A stretch of 64,000 bases of DNA from assembly GCA_963838095.1 (NCBI GenBank), contig CAWIPO010000007.1, forward strand, positions 248,001-312,000, in the 5' to 3' direction. Both the position numbers and the translations under genes were made by a program. Of this stretch, positions 18,617 to 27,281 are shown piece by piece. The stretch's first letter is position 1, and each line of letters begins with the position of its first letter. Source of the stretch: CAWCGU01 sp963838095 (GTDB lineage: Bacteria; Actinomycetota; Thermoleophilia; Solirubrobacterales; 70-9). Below the pieces are notes generated by a model that was not told the DNA's origin, made no database searches, and worked only from the letters and a program-made list of their open reading frames with translations.

Positions 18617-18949
18617 TCAGCTCTCTGGCGGATCCCAGCTGTAGAACTCGCGCGCCTGGGCGTCCTTGGGGGACTTCCAGGTCTCGGGGTCGTACGGGCT
18701 GATGTAGGCGTCGAGCTTGTCGCTGATCTCCTTGAACAGCGGGTGCTCGCGGACGGCGTCGACCGCCTCGGCGAAGTCGTCGTCGGTCTCGACGTAGTGG
18801 ATGTAGATGTCGTCGAGCACGAACAGGCTGCGGTGGCGCACGCCCGCCATCTGCGGCAGCTCGCTCTTGTCGGATTCGGCGAACAGCGCCGCGACGGCCT
18901 CCTCGCCGCCGGGCTTGATCTTCGCGACGATGCAACCGCGCTTGATCAT
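18617..18949 (-). CDS. TcmI-type polyketide cyclase
   Basis: A 110-residue member of the TcmI family of small alpha-beta-barrel cyclases, which close the later rings of aromatic polyketides. Features are RGCIVAKIKPGGEEAVAALF, HRSLFVLDDIYIHYVETDDD and SPYDPETWKSPKDAQAREF. Its ATG overlaps the stop of the ABM gene (ATGA), so it is the last gene of the type II PKS operon. In whiE-type spore pigment clusters an equivalent cyclase is present. The C-terminus after FYSWDPPES might extend if a base were removed; see findings. Confidence 0.87.
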   Translation of the reverse strand: MIKRGCIVAKIKPGGEEAVAALFAESDKSELPQMAGVRHRSLFVLDDIYIHYVETDDDFAEAVDAVREHPLFKEISDKLDAYISPYDPETWKSPKDAQAREFYSWDPPES

Positions 18950-19270
18950 GCCGGCGCCCCCGGGTTGCGGGTTTCCTCGCGGATCACGAACTTGTGCGAC
19001 TCCGCCTCGTCCATGCAGTCGCGCATCGGCTTCGCCTGCTCGCGGTGCTCCTCGGTCGCCTCCCAGGCGTAGAAGTCCTCGATCGACTCCCACTCGCTCG
19101 TGATCAGCCACCGGTCCTCGTCCTCCGGCGATTGGCAGACCTGGTCGACGATGTGGCCCTTCACGCCCTCGGCCACCTCGTGCCTGACACCGTCGTACGC
19201 CTGCAGGAACTGCTCCGAGGCAGCCCGGCTTCAGCTTCAGCAGGAAGACGACGCGGCCCTTGCCGCTCAC
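18946..19270 (-). CDS. Antibiotic biosynthesis monooxygenase (ABM) family (one-base frameshift)
   Basis: A small ferredoxin-like-fold protein of about 107 residues after correction. The GTG start at 19270 (overlapping the aromatase stop, GTGA) gives GKGRVVFLLKLKPG. The frame then breaks near 19225 and resumes as ASEQFLQAYDGVRHEVAEG, SPEDEDRWLITSEWESIEDF and REQAKPMRDCM. ABM proteins are cofactor-free oxygenases that make quinones from phenolic polyketides or act as structural cyclases. Its place inside the PKS operon supports a tailoring role. Confidence 0.82.
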
Positions 19271-19728
19271 AGGCTCGCCGCCTCGGCTTCGAGCTTCTCC
19301 TTGATCACGCCCATCTGCACCTTGGTGTTCTTGTTCATGTACTCCTCGGCGCCGGCGTCGTCGGCGGGTGCGTCGGGCTTCATCGAGAAGTCCTGCACCC
19401 AGCGCATCTTCGTGCCGTCGCCCTCCTCCTCGAAGAACCACTCGATCGTCATGTACTCGAAGGGCCCAGTCTCGATCCGCTTCGACTTCGAGCGGTGGTT
19501 CTCGGGATCGGCGTCGCGCTCGGAGACCCAGCTCCACACCTGACCGTCCATGTCGGGGTCGGGGTGCGTGGTGAGCCGGAACTGAACGTGGTTGCCCTCC
19601 TGCTCGAGCACCTCCGCGTTCGCGTACTCCGAGAACAGCGTCGGCCAGCCCTCGATGTCCATCATCCGCTCCCAGACGAAGTCGCGCGGGGCGTTGATCA
19701 CTACCTCGTTGTCGGTGTGTGCAGCCAT
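19267..19728 (-). CDS. Aromatase/cyclase, SRPBCC (START-like) fold
   Basis: A 153-residue single-domain polyketide aromatase/cyclase related to the TcmN N-terminal domain and WhiE ORFVI. It has APRDFVWERMMDIEGWPTLF, then HVQFRLTTHPDPDMDGQVWS with the SWVSERDADPENH stretch common in spore-pigment aromatases. It folds the poly-beta-ketone bound to ACP and aromatises the first ring. A good Shine-Dalgarno (GGAG, 11 bases upstream) precedes the ATG at 19728, and the ACP gene lies eight bases upstream. Confidence 0.9.
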   Translation of the reverse strand: MAAHTDNEVVINAPRDFVWERMMDIEGWPTLFSEYANAEVLEQEGNHVQFRLTTHPDPDMDGQVWSWVSERDADPENHRSKSKRIETGPFEYMTIEWFFEEEGDGTKMRWVQDFSMKPDAPADDAGAEEYMNKNTKVQMGVIKEKLEAEAASL

Positions 19729-19736
19729 GTGCCGCT

Positions 19737-19994
19737 CTACTCCTTTTCTGCCAGGCGCTTGTTCACGTAGTCCATTCCAGCGCCCAGGGTCGTCAACTCG
19801 TCCGCGTCCTCGTCGGGGATCGTGAACCCGTACTCCTGCTGGATCGCGAGCTGGATCTCGACGAACGCCAGGGAATCGAGGCCCATCGACTCGAAGGTCG
19901 CTTCGGGGTCATCGGAGATGTCCCCCTCCGCGAGCCCGACCCGCTCGACGAGGATTCGCTTGACGTCCTCGAACGTGAATGTTTCAGCCAACAC
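19737..19994 (-). CDS. Acyl carrier protein of type II polyketide synthase
   Basis: An 85-residue ACP. The phosphopantetheine attachment Ser is in MGLDSLAFVEIQLAI (about residue 40), within the usual four-helix acidic protein. The GTG start at 19994 has AGGGAGAG just upstream. It carries the growing polyketide between KS-CLF, cyclases and tailoring enzymes, and needs AcpS or a similar transferase for activation. It is separated from its KS-CLF partners by two unrelated genes, which is not the usual compact order. Confidence 0.93.
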   Translation of the reverse strand: MLAETFTFEDVKRILVERVGLAEGDISDDPEATFESMGLDSLAFVEIQLAIQQEYGFTIPDEDADELTTLGAGMDYVNKRLAEKE

Positions 19995-20021
19995 TCTCTC
20001 CCTTCAATTGGATGTTGCAGT

Positions 20022-21813
20022 TCACGAGCGCTGCGGTCTCGCCAACGCTCTCAGAGCCGGTAGTTGATTCTTTGCCGCCTCGCGGCCTGCCGCGAGGTAG
20101 AGATCGGCGAGCTGGAAGTCGCGCCAGCTCCCCGGGCCGAAGACCGGGGTGATCCCGATGTCGGCCCGGGATGTGCTGCGCTCGCTGGTATCGAGCTGCG
20201 CGAGGTCCATCACTTCGAGCAATGTATCCAGCATCCGCGAGCCGCGTTGCTGCGCCTCGGGGGCAGGCGGGGGATCCTGGCCCGGCCATGCCGGCAGCAC
20301 CTCGCGCCCGATCACGTTCACGGCGACGGTGACGTCCGCACCGTCCTCGACGAGAGCCGCGGTCGGGACCGGATCGATCGCCAGGCCGTCGACGAGCCGG
20401 TGCCCGTCGCGATCGTGTGGCGGGAACATGCCGGCCAGCGCGGTCGCCGCCAGCAGGGCCTCCTGCAACGAGCCTTCGCGCAGCACCGCCGGGCGGCGGT
20501 CGGTGAGGTCGGCGGCCATCACCGCAAGCGGGATCATGCAGTCCTCGAAGCTTCGCCCGGCCGTGACCTCCTCGAGCATCCGCACCATCGCGTCATAGCC
20601 GCTCGAGCGCCCGGAGAGCGCGATCTTGAACGTCTCCGCGACCCGCTCGGGCGTGAACTTCGTGCGCATGTCGGCCTCGATCTCGTCGGCGCCCCGGCCG
20701 AGGGCGATCCAGGTGCCGACGATCGCGCCGATGCTGGCGCCGCTGACGAAATCGATCTCGTAGCCGGCCTCCTCGAGGACCGCGAGCACGCCGACGTGCG
20801 CGTAGCCCTTGGCGCCGCCGGCCCCCAGGGCCAGCCCGAGCTTGGTGGCGGCGACGTGGCGGCCGAGCCACACGATCTGCTCGTCGGGGAGCGTCCCGGT
20901 CTCGCCCGGGGCAAGCCTGCGAACGAGTCGCACCGAGTCGTCGTCTCGAAGCGACGCCGCGACGTCCTTGGCCAGGGCAACGTCAAGCGGGAGCCCGCGC
21001 GGCGCGTGCCGCGTCGCCAGCTCCAGCGCTCGCTCCGCTTCGCCGTCGCTGCCGGCCAGCGCCAGCGTGCGGTCCACGTACTGCAGCAGCTGGGGCAGCT
21101 CGGACTGCTCCAGATCCGTGAGCAGGACGACGGTCCGGTGCTCGCGAAGCTGGGCGTCCATCCCCGCCAGGGCGTCCGCCGGCGAGCTGCGTGCATCCAG
21201 GGTCCCGACCGAGCCCGGCGCCGTGGCCACGGCTGCTTCCAAGATCGCCGGCACGCTCGCGCTCAGAGCCTCTCCGCTCGCGACCGCCACCACCTCGCCG
21301 CGCTTCGCGCCACGCGCGTGCCTGGCGGTCACGTCGCTGAGCCGTCGGCTGAGGATCTTGCTCAGGTTCTCGAGCACGCGCGGCGAAGCGGCGACGAGCC
21401 GCGCGAAGTCATCCCGGCCCAGCTCGAGCTGTCTCGGTGGCGACCGCGGCCTTTGCGGTCGCCGAGCGAAGCTCGCCGGTCAGCAGCGCACCGGTCCCGA
21501 CCACGTCCCCCGGCCGCAGCTTCGCGACCAGACGTCCCTCGTCGAAGATCGATCGCGTCCGCAGCTCGGGCTGCTCGGCCATCGCGACGAGCAGATGCAC
21601 GAGCCCGTCGACGATCACGAACATGCTCTCGCCCGGTTCCCCCTCGCGGCAGATCACATCCCCGGGGTCGAAGGAGCGATGGCGCGCGAGCGACGCGGCC
21701 GCGGCAAGCTCCGCGGGCTCGAGGCCGGCGAACAGCTCCGCGCGCTCGAGTGGAGCCGTCGGTACTTCGATCCCCTCGAGTGATAGCGCCCTGTCGTGTC
21801 CGCCTGTCTCCAT
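20022..21813 (-). CDS. Patatin-like phospholipase with cNMP-binding domain, NTE-like (one-base frameshift)
   Basis: About 596 residues after correction. Residues ~20-140 are a cyclic-nucleotide-binding domain (SFDPGDVICREGEPGESMF, LRPGDVVGTGALLTGEL). A linker domain of ~130 residues (SVGTLDARSSPADALAGMD) follows, then a patatin domain from ~300 with LALGAGGAKGYAHVGVL, the nucleophile GASIGAIVG and the aspartate region HRLVDGLAIDPVPT. This is the NTE architecture: serine lysophospholipase coupled to cNMP domains. The frame breaks near 21430 (ETLELGRDDFARL after removing a base). It sits between CLF and ACP on the same strand, 27 bp from the ACP, with no obvious tie to polyketide chemistry. Confidence 0.85.
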
Positions 21814-21860
21814 CCGGTCGCGCCGACCCTATAGCGCTTACCATGTCCCTAGGAAGGGAT

Positions 21861-22905
21861 ATGGCGGTGTCCAGTCGGATCGGGTCCCATATCCGCCACA
21901 ACGTGGTCGGATACATCGCGCTATTCGCCTTCGCGATCGGCGGCGTCGCACAGGCTCTGCCCGGCAAGAACACAGTTGACTCGGGGGACATCCGCAGGGG
22001 CCAGGTGAAGAAGGGCGACTTGGCCGCGAACTCGGTCGACGGGACGAAGGTCATCGACGACTCGCTCACTGGCGCCGACGTCAACGAGGCGAGCCTCAAT
22101 ATTCCCCAGCAGGACGATCCCGACGAGCCTGCCGCCTTCAGGCGCGGCCGGCGGCGACCTCTCGGGGACGTACCCGAACCCGCAGGTTCAGGAGTCGGGC
22201 TTGGTCCCCGGCGGCGACCTCTCGGGAACGCTCGCCAACGCTCAGGTCCTCGAGGCGAGCCTGGATCCGGGCGGCGATTTGAGTGGAACCCTCGCGAACG
22301 CGCAAGTGAGCGAGGCGGGGCTTACCACGGGGGGAGACGTGAGCGGTCCCGTGAGCAACGTGCAGATCGGTCCCGGTGTCGTCGGCGATGCCGAGGCCGG
22401 AAACGTCATCCGCTCGATTCTGATCCCGGCCGCCGAGCTGAATCCTCCCCTTCCCCCAGCCAGCAACACGGCGCCCGCCGTCGTAGCCGTTTCCGGCATC
22501 GCCGCGACGCTCTCATACGATGACTCGGCGGCCGACGCCGTGCTGGCAACCACGCGAGTGCCTGGAGACCGCGAGGCCGGAACCCCCGTCGACCTCGTCC
22601 TTCACTGGTCGGCGGTCAACGGCAGCGGCGGCACGGGATCGGTCGTCTTTCGTGGCGATTTTGTTTCGGCCGCCGAGGGGGAAGCATCCTTGGGGGGTTC
22701 GACGGCCCTGGACTTCGGGATCGTGAACGCACCCATGACGGCCAACACCCTCGAGACCTCCACCGAGACGATCCTCGGGAGCTCGATCGCCAATGGCGAC
22801 CTATTTCACTTCAGCGTCCTCCGTGCTGGGAGCTTGGGTAGCGACGATCAGGTCGGTGATGCGCGATTGCACCTGATCGAGTTCCGCTACACCGCGGTTC
22901 GTTGA
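21861..22905 (+). CDS. Secreted/membrane protein with GGDLSGT repeats (one-base frameshift)
   Basis: About 347 residues after correction. The N-terminus has a single hydrophobic segment (NVVGYIALFAFAIGGVAQA) followed by KNTVDSGDIRRGQVKKGDLA, a leader widespread in actinobacterial repeat proteins. The middle consists of near-identical units of about 19 residues built on PGGDLSGTLANAQV. The C-terminal ~170 residues are a beta-rich domain without a match I know. AGGAAGGG six bases before the ATG at 21861 supports the start. The break is near 22125 (LPPSGAAGGDLSGTYPNPQV after deletion of one base). It is the only plus-strand gene in the PKS region. Confidence 0.75.
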
Positions 22906-22925
22906 CTCGCGGATGACGCGCCTGA

Positions 22926-24227
22926 CTAGGCCGCGCGTCGTAGGACGAGCGCGCTGTTGAAGCCGCCGAAGCCGCGGGCGGCCACGAGGATCGTGTTCAG
23001 CTCGGCCTCGCGCGCGCTGCCTGTGACGAAGTTGAGCTCGCAACCCGGAGCGGGATCGTCGAGGTTGATCGTCGGCGGGATGACGCCGTCTCGCATCGCC
23101 ATCAGCGCCGTGGCGACGTCCAGCGACGCGCCTCCCGCGTACAGGCGCCCAACCATCGTCTTCGGCACCGTCACCGGAACGTCCCGCTCGCCGAACACCG
23201 ACCTGATCGCGCCGGCCTCGGCCCTGTCGGCTTCGCGCACGCCGGCCCCGTCGGCGAAGACGACGTCGACGTCGTCCGGGCCGACCCCCGCGTCCTCCAG
23301 AGCCACCCGCATCGCCCGCGCGTACTGCTGTCCGTCGGGGGCGGGCAGGCGGTGGTGGTGGGCGTCGTTCGTGGCGCCGTAGCCGGCCAGCTGCGCGTAC
23401 ACCTGCGGCGAGCCCCTGCCCGCCGCGCTCTCGGCGTGCTCCAGCAGCAGGATCGCTCCGCCCTCGCCGGGGACGTAGCCGTTCGCCTCCGCGTCGAACG
23501 GGCGGTAGGCGGCGGCCGGGTCGCTCTCCGAGCTCAGCAGCCCGGTGTCGAGCTGGCAGGTGAGCGCGTAAGGGCCGATCGGCGCCTCGAGCCCGCCGCT
23601 GACGACGGTGTCGACGTTGCGGCGAATCGTCCGCCGCGAATGTTGCAGCGCCTCCAGGCCACCCGCGCCCTCGGCAACGACGACGCCGCAGGGGCCCATC
23701 AGGTTGTGCTTGATCGATATCTGGCCCGAAGTCGCCGCGTAGAACCAGGCGATCGACTGATATGCGCCGACGAAGCCCGGGCCCTTCGCCCACAGCGCCT
23801 CGATCTCCTTTTGCCCGAATTCGTTGCCACCCGAAGAGCTGGCCGTGATCACGCTCATCGAGTACGGGTCCTGTGCGAAGGGCTCGAAGCCGCCGTCGTC
23901 GAACGCCATCTGCGTGGCGGCAAGCGCCATGTGGGTCCAGTGGTCCGTCTGCTTCTGAAGCCGCATGTCGATGTGATCGTCGACGTTGAAGCCGCTCACC
24001 TCGCCGGCGAGCTGCGTGTCGTAGCGGGCGGGGTCGAAGCGGGTGATCCGATCGATGCCGGATTTGCCGGCCTTCGTCGCCTCCCACCAAGAGTCGGTGT
24101 CGGCGCCGTTCGGAGCGACGACGCCGATGCCGGTGAAGACCGCGGTCCGGGCGGCGTCGGGCAGGGAGACAAATGGGCGCTCCGCGAACCCCGGCTCGGG
24201 ACGCTCGACGGACGCCTCGGGACTCAT
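22926..24227 (-). CDS. Ketosynthase chain-length factor (KS-beta/CLF), type II PKS
   Basis: Chain-length factor of 433 residues, the non-condensing partner of KS-alpha that sets polyketide length. The thiolase fold is intact (FTGIGVVAPNGADTDSWWEA, TVPKTMVGRLYAGGASLDVA), but the nucleophile site GPxxxxxTGCTSG of KS-alpha reads GPCGVVVAEGAGGLEA here, so the Cys is Gly. Most CLFs have Gln at that position, important for malonyl decarboxylation; the Gly is unusual. The KS-alpha His residues are also not conserved (VFADGAGVREADR, GRLYAGG). The ATG start overlaps the KS-alpha stop, as is typical of translationally coupled KS-CLF pairs. Confidence 0.92.
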   Translation of the reverse strand: MSPEASVERPEPGFAERPFVSLPDAARTAVFTGIGVVAPNGADTDSWWEATKAGKSGIDRITRFDPARYDTQLAGEVSGFNVDDHIDMRLQKQTDHWTHMALAATQMAFDDGGFEPFAQDPYSMSVITASSSGGNEFGQKEIEALWAKGPGFVGAYQSIAWFYAATSGQISIKHNLMGPCGVVVAEGAGGLEALQHSRRTIRRNVDTVVSGGLEAPIGPYALTCQLDTGLLSSESDPAAAYRPFDAEANGYVPGEGGAILLLEHAESAAGRGSPQVYAQLAGYGATNDAHHHRLPAPDGQQYARAMRVALEDAGVGPDDVDVVFADGAGVREADRAEAGAIRSVFGERDVPVTVPKTMVGRLYAGGASLDVATALMAMRDGVIPPTINLDDPAPGCELNFVTGSAREAELNTILVAARGFGGFNSALVLRRAA

Positions 24228-25576
24228 ACCCCCACCTCCCGCAGCTCTTCGGGGAGTTGGAAGATCATCGCCGACTGAAAGCCGCCGAAGCCGCTGCCGG
24301 TGGAGAGCGCCGTGTGCACGTCCTTCGTCCTCGCCTCCACCGGCGTGTAGTCGAGGTCGCACTCGGGATCGCGGTTCTCCCAGTTCGCGGTCGGCGGGAT
24401 CACGCCGCGGTCGATCACCAGCGCGCACGCGGCCATCTCGATCGCCCCGATCGCGCCAAGCGAGTGGCCGATCATCGACTTGATCGAGCTGATCGGGATG
24501 TTGTAGGCCTCGTCGCCGAGCGCCTGCTTGTAAGCCGCCGTCTCGTGGCGGTCGTTCTGCTTGGTCCCGGAACCGTGGGCGTTGATGTAGCCAATGTCTG
24601 TCGGCTGCACGCCGGTCTGAGCCATCGCGTCCTTGATCGCCTCGGTCATCGCGTACGCCTCCTTGCGCAGCCCCGTCATGTGGTACGCGTTTCCGCGCCC
24701 GGCGTAGCCAACGACCTCGCAGTAGATGTGGGCGCCGCGCGCCTTCGCCGCCTCGTACTCCTCGAGGATCAGCACCGCCCCGCCCTCGCCCATCACGAAG
24801 CCCTGGCGGTCGCGGTCGAACGGTCGCGACGCGTGCTCGGGGTCGTCGTTTCGAGCCGAGGTCGCCTTGATCGGATCGAAGCAGGCCATCGAGATCGGTG
24901 AGATCGGCGACTCGGTCGCACCGGAGATGACGATGTCGGCCTCACCGTCCTGGATCATCTGGTGCGCGTAGCCGATCGCGTCGAGCCCTGAAGTGCACCC
25001 GGTCGAGATCACGACCGCCGGCCCGTTGGCGCCGACCTTGAGCGCGATTTCGCTCGCCAAGCTGGACGGCACCAGTCCCTGATAGATGAAGGGGACCGAG
25101 TACTCGGGATCGACCAGCCACTGCTTGCCGCGGTCGGAGACCGCGACATACCCGTCCTCGAGCACCATCGTCCCTCCGACGGCCGACCCGAGGCTGACGC
25201 CGATGCGGCTGCGATCGGCGGGCGGGGAGACGACCGCGCTCTGGCTGCGATCCTCGTCGACCTCCTCGGGCTCGAGCTTCAGTCCGGAGTCGGCCACCGC
25301 CTCCATCGCGGCGGCGTTGGCGAACTGGATGTAGCGATCCTGTCGCTGGCGCTCGTGCTCGCTGAGGCCGGCCGCGATCGGATCGAAATCGGCCTCGGCC
25401 GCGATCTGCGAGCGAAACCCGGAGGGGTCGAAGAAGCTGATCTTCCGCGTCGCCGTCTTCCCGGCGGTGATTCGATCCCAGAAGGCCTCGCGCGTGACTC
25501 CGCCGGGGGCGACCACCCCGATGCCGGTCACCGCTGACCGCCTCAGCTCGCCCCCTTGCTCCGCGCTCGCCGCCAC
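24224..25576 (-). CDS. Ketosynthase alpha (KS-alpha), type II PKS
   Basis: Condensing ketosynthase of 450 residues. The catalytic triad is complete: Cys in STGCTSGLDAIGYAH, His in INAHGSGTKQNDRHE, and His in GHSLGAIGAIEMAACALV. TSGLDAIGYAHQ and SGATESPISPI are typical of aromatic, actinorhodin- and WhiE-like type II KS rather than FabF. An inserted stretch near residues 105-125 (DEDRSQSAVVSPPADRSR) is longer than I would expect. GTG 25576 was used; the cupin stop lies four bases upstream. With the CLF it forms the heterodimer that builds the poly-beta-ketone from malonyl-ACP. Confidence 0.95.
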   Translation of the reverse strand: MAASAEQGGELRRSAVTGIGVVAPGGVTREAFWDRITAGKTATRKISFFDPSGFRSQIAAEADFDPIAAGLSEHERQRQDRYIQFANAAAMEAVADSGLKLEPEEVDEDRSQSAVVSPPADRSRIGVSLGSAVGGTMVLEDGYVAVSDRGKQWLVDPEYSVPFIYQGLVPSSLASEIALKVGANGPAVVISTGCTSGLDAIGYAHQMIQDGEADIVISGATESPISPISMACFDPIKATSARNDDPEHASRPFDRDRQGFVMGEGGAVLILEEYEAAKARGAHIYCEVVGYAGRGNAYHMTGLRKEAYAMTEAIKDAMAQTGVQPTDIGYINAHGSGTKQNDRHETAAYKQALGDEAYNIPISSIKSMIGHSLGAIGAIEMAACALVIDRGVIPPTANWENRDPECDLDYTPVEARTKDVHTALSTGSGFGGFQSAMIFQLPEELREVGV

Positions 25577-25579
25577 CTT

Positions 25580-25990
25580 CTACTCGGTGTCGACGTGGCC
25601 GATGTCGGCGCGTGGAGCCAGCGGGCCGAGGTGGAAGACGATGAACGCGTCCTCGTCGCCCTCGTTGCGGATCCGGTGGCGCATGAAGTACGGGATATAG
25701 AGGCCCGTGTTTGCCGACACGGTCATCGGCTCGTCGTTGAGATCAACCGTGATCGTGCCGCGGACGCAGAACAGGAATTCCTCGGAGTAGGGATGGAAGT
25801 GCTCGGAGATCCCCTCGCCCGGCGGGATCGTGGCCACGCCCATGAAGCCCGACTTCGAGCCGACGCTCTTCGGGCTGAGGAGGGTGCGGACATCGCCGCC
25901 TCGGCGGGTGTCGGCATCGGTGTCGTCGATCGCGACCGCCGTCGCTTCGCCGATCGGCTCGTCGAGCGGTTTCATCTCGAGTGCTGCCAT
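25580..25990 (-). CDS. Cupin protein of type II PKS (WhiE ORFII-like)
   Basis: A 136-residue cupin with metal ligands in EGISEHFHPYSEEFLFCVRG (two His and Glu) and the second motif GLYIPYFMRHRIRNEGDEDA. The order cupin-KS-CLF is characteristic of spore-pigment (whiE, sch) clusters, in which the cupin is thought to act in early cyclisation or oxidation. AAGGAGGAG lies directly upstream of the ATG at 25990. The exact reaction of this family is not settled. Confidence 0.87.
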   Translation of the reverse strand: MAALEMKPLDEPIGEATAVAIDDTDADTRRGGDVRTLLSPKSVGSKSGFMGVATIPPGEGISEHFHPYSEEFLFCVRGTITVDLNDEPMTVSANTGLYIPYFMRHRIRNEGDEDAFIVFHLGPLAPRADIGHVDTE

Positions 25991-26031
25991 GCGCTCCTCC
26001 TTCGTCGGCCGGTTGGAAGCCTGAACCTATC

Positions 26032-27189
26032 TCAGAACTCGACTTTGAGCCGCCCCGCACCGACCCGCGAGCTTGCGAGCCTCGTCATGATCGGAATCAG
26101 GAGCCTGTTTCTGAGCACGGTTTGAGGCCCCTGCCAGTGCGCGATCTGCCCGAAGCGGCGCGAGAGGTTGACGAAGGAGGCCGTCTCGGGGGCCCGCTGG
26201 CGCTCGTAGTCGCGCAGCGCCGCGGCGGGATCGGACATCCGCCCGCTGAGGTGCTTCGCGAGGAAGACGCCGTCCACCATCGCCTGGCCGGCGCCCTGCC
26301 CGATGTAGAAGGTCATCGGGTGCGCGGCGTCGCCGAGCAGTGTCACCCTGCCGTCTCCCCAGTGGTCGATCGGATCGCGGTCGAAGATGTCGCATTGGAA
26401 GGTGTTCTCGTCGCTCGTCGCGGAAACGAGGCCGGAAACCGGCTCCGAGAAATCCTCGAATCGATCCAGCACGGCGCGGCGCATCTGCGGCGGGCTCTCG
26501 CTGCATCCGGCCGGCTCGGTCGACACGGCGGTCCAGTAGATCCGCTCGGCGTCGACGGGATAGAAGCCGAAGGCGCGGCCCTTGCCGAGAGCCATCCGCA
26601 TCCGCCCGCGTTCGGCGAGCTCGCTGTGGACAACTCCGCGACGGGTCGTGAAGCCGACGTAAGCGGGCTCCGAGTCGCCGTGGAGCGCCGCCCGCAGACG
26701 TGAGCGCAAGCCGTCGGCGCCGATCAGCACGGCGCATCGCACTTCTCGACCGCTTCCGAGCCGGACGCTGACCCCGTCGCCGTCCTGCTCGAAGCCGACG
26801 ACCTCCTGGCCGGCCTCGATCGTCGGGTCATCGCCTGCGGCATCGACGAGCAACCGCCGCAGCGCCGGCCTCGCGACGCCGAACTGGCGCTCGCCCTCGG
26901 GCACGGTCATCGTCCCCAGCAGCCGGCCGGACTCGGTCGTGTAGTCGTTCGCCTCCACTTCGGTCGAGCACTCCTCGAGCTCACGCTCCAGGCCGAGGTG
27001 CCGCAACGCGCGGGTGACGTTGTAGCCGAGGAACAGCCCGGACCCGATCGGCGGCTCCCCCTCGCCGGCGCGCTCGAAGACGAGCGCGTTGATCCCGCAG
27101 CGGCGCAGCGCAAGCGCCGCCGTCAGCCCGCCGGGGCCCCCACCGGCGATCACGACCTCTGCATCCTTCTCGCGCAAACTGCCTCCCAT
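26032..27189 (-). CDS. FAD-dependent aromatic monooxygenase
   Basis: Group A flavin hydroxylase, about 385 residues. It has VVIAGGGPGGLTAALAL at the N-terminus, the second FAD motif GRVTLLGDAAHPMTFYIGQG, and LIGADGLRSRLRAAL between them. The GQGxxQAMVDGVFLAKHL segment replaces the more common GQGxxxAIEDA. It probably hydroxylates the aromatic polyketide, as WhiE ORFVIII does. It is the first gene of the PKS operon. ATG 27189 is preferred; TTG starts at 27198 and further downstream are possible. The 27190-27281 interval holds the divergent promoters with the FHA-ABC gene. Confidence 0.9.
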   Translation of the reverse strand: MGGSLREKDAEVVIAGGGPGGLTAALALRRCGINALVFERAGEGEPPIGSGLFLGYNVTRALRHLGLERELEECSTEVEANDYTTESGRLLGTMTVPEGERQFGVARPALRRLLVDAAGDDPTIEAGQEVVGFEQDGDGVSVRLGSGREVRCAVLIGADGLRSRLRAALHGDSEPAYVGFTTRRGVVHSELAERGRMRMALGKGRAFGFYPVDAERIYWTAVSTEPAGCSESPPQMRRAVLDRFEDFSEPVSGLVSATSDENTFQCDIFDRDPIDHWGDGRVTLLGDAAHPMTFYIGQGAGQAMVDGVFLAKHLSGRMSDPAAALRDYERQRAPETASFVNLSRRFGQIAHWQGPQTVLRNRLLIPIMTRLASSRVGAGRLKVEF

Positions 27190-27281
27190 TGGCACCAAAG
27201 CTCCCCCAAGCGCAGTATCTCATCGGCGGGCGGTAACGGTCTGGTTGCGCCGACGGCGGCAGGAGGCATAGGCTTGCGCCC

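Noticed and set aside
18465..18935. Separate small gene reading through PYSLSEQPF on the minus strand
   Set aside because: Most of this ORF is an off-frame copy of the TcmI cyclase; only a short stretch looks protein-like. Kept as a low-interest finding instead of a gene.
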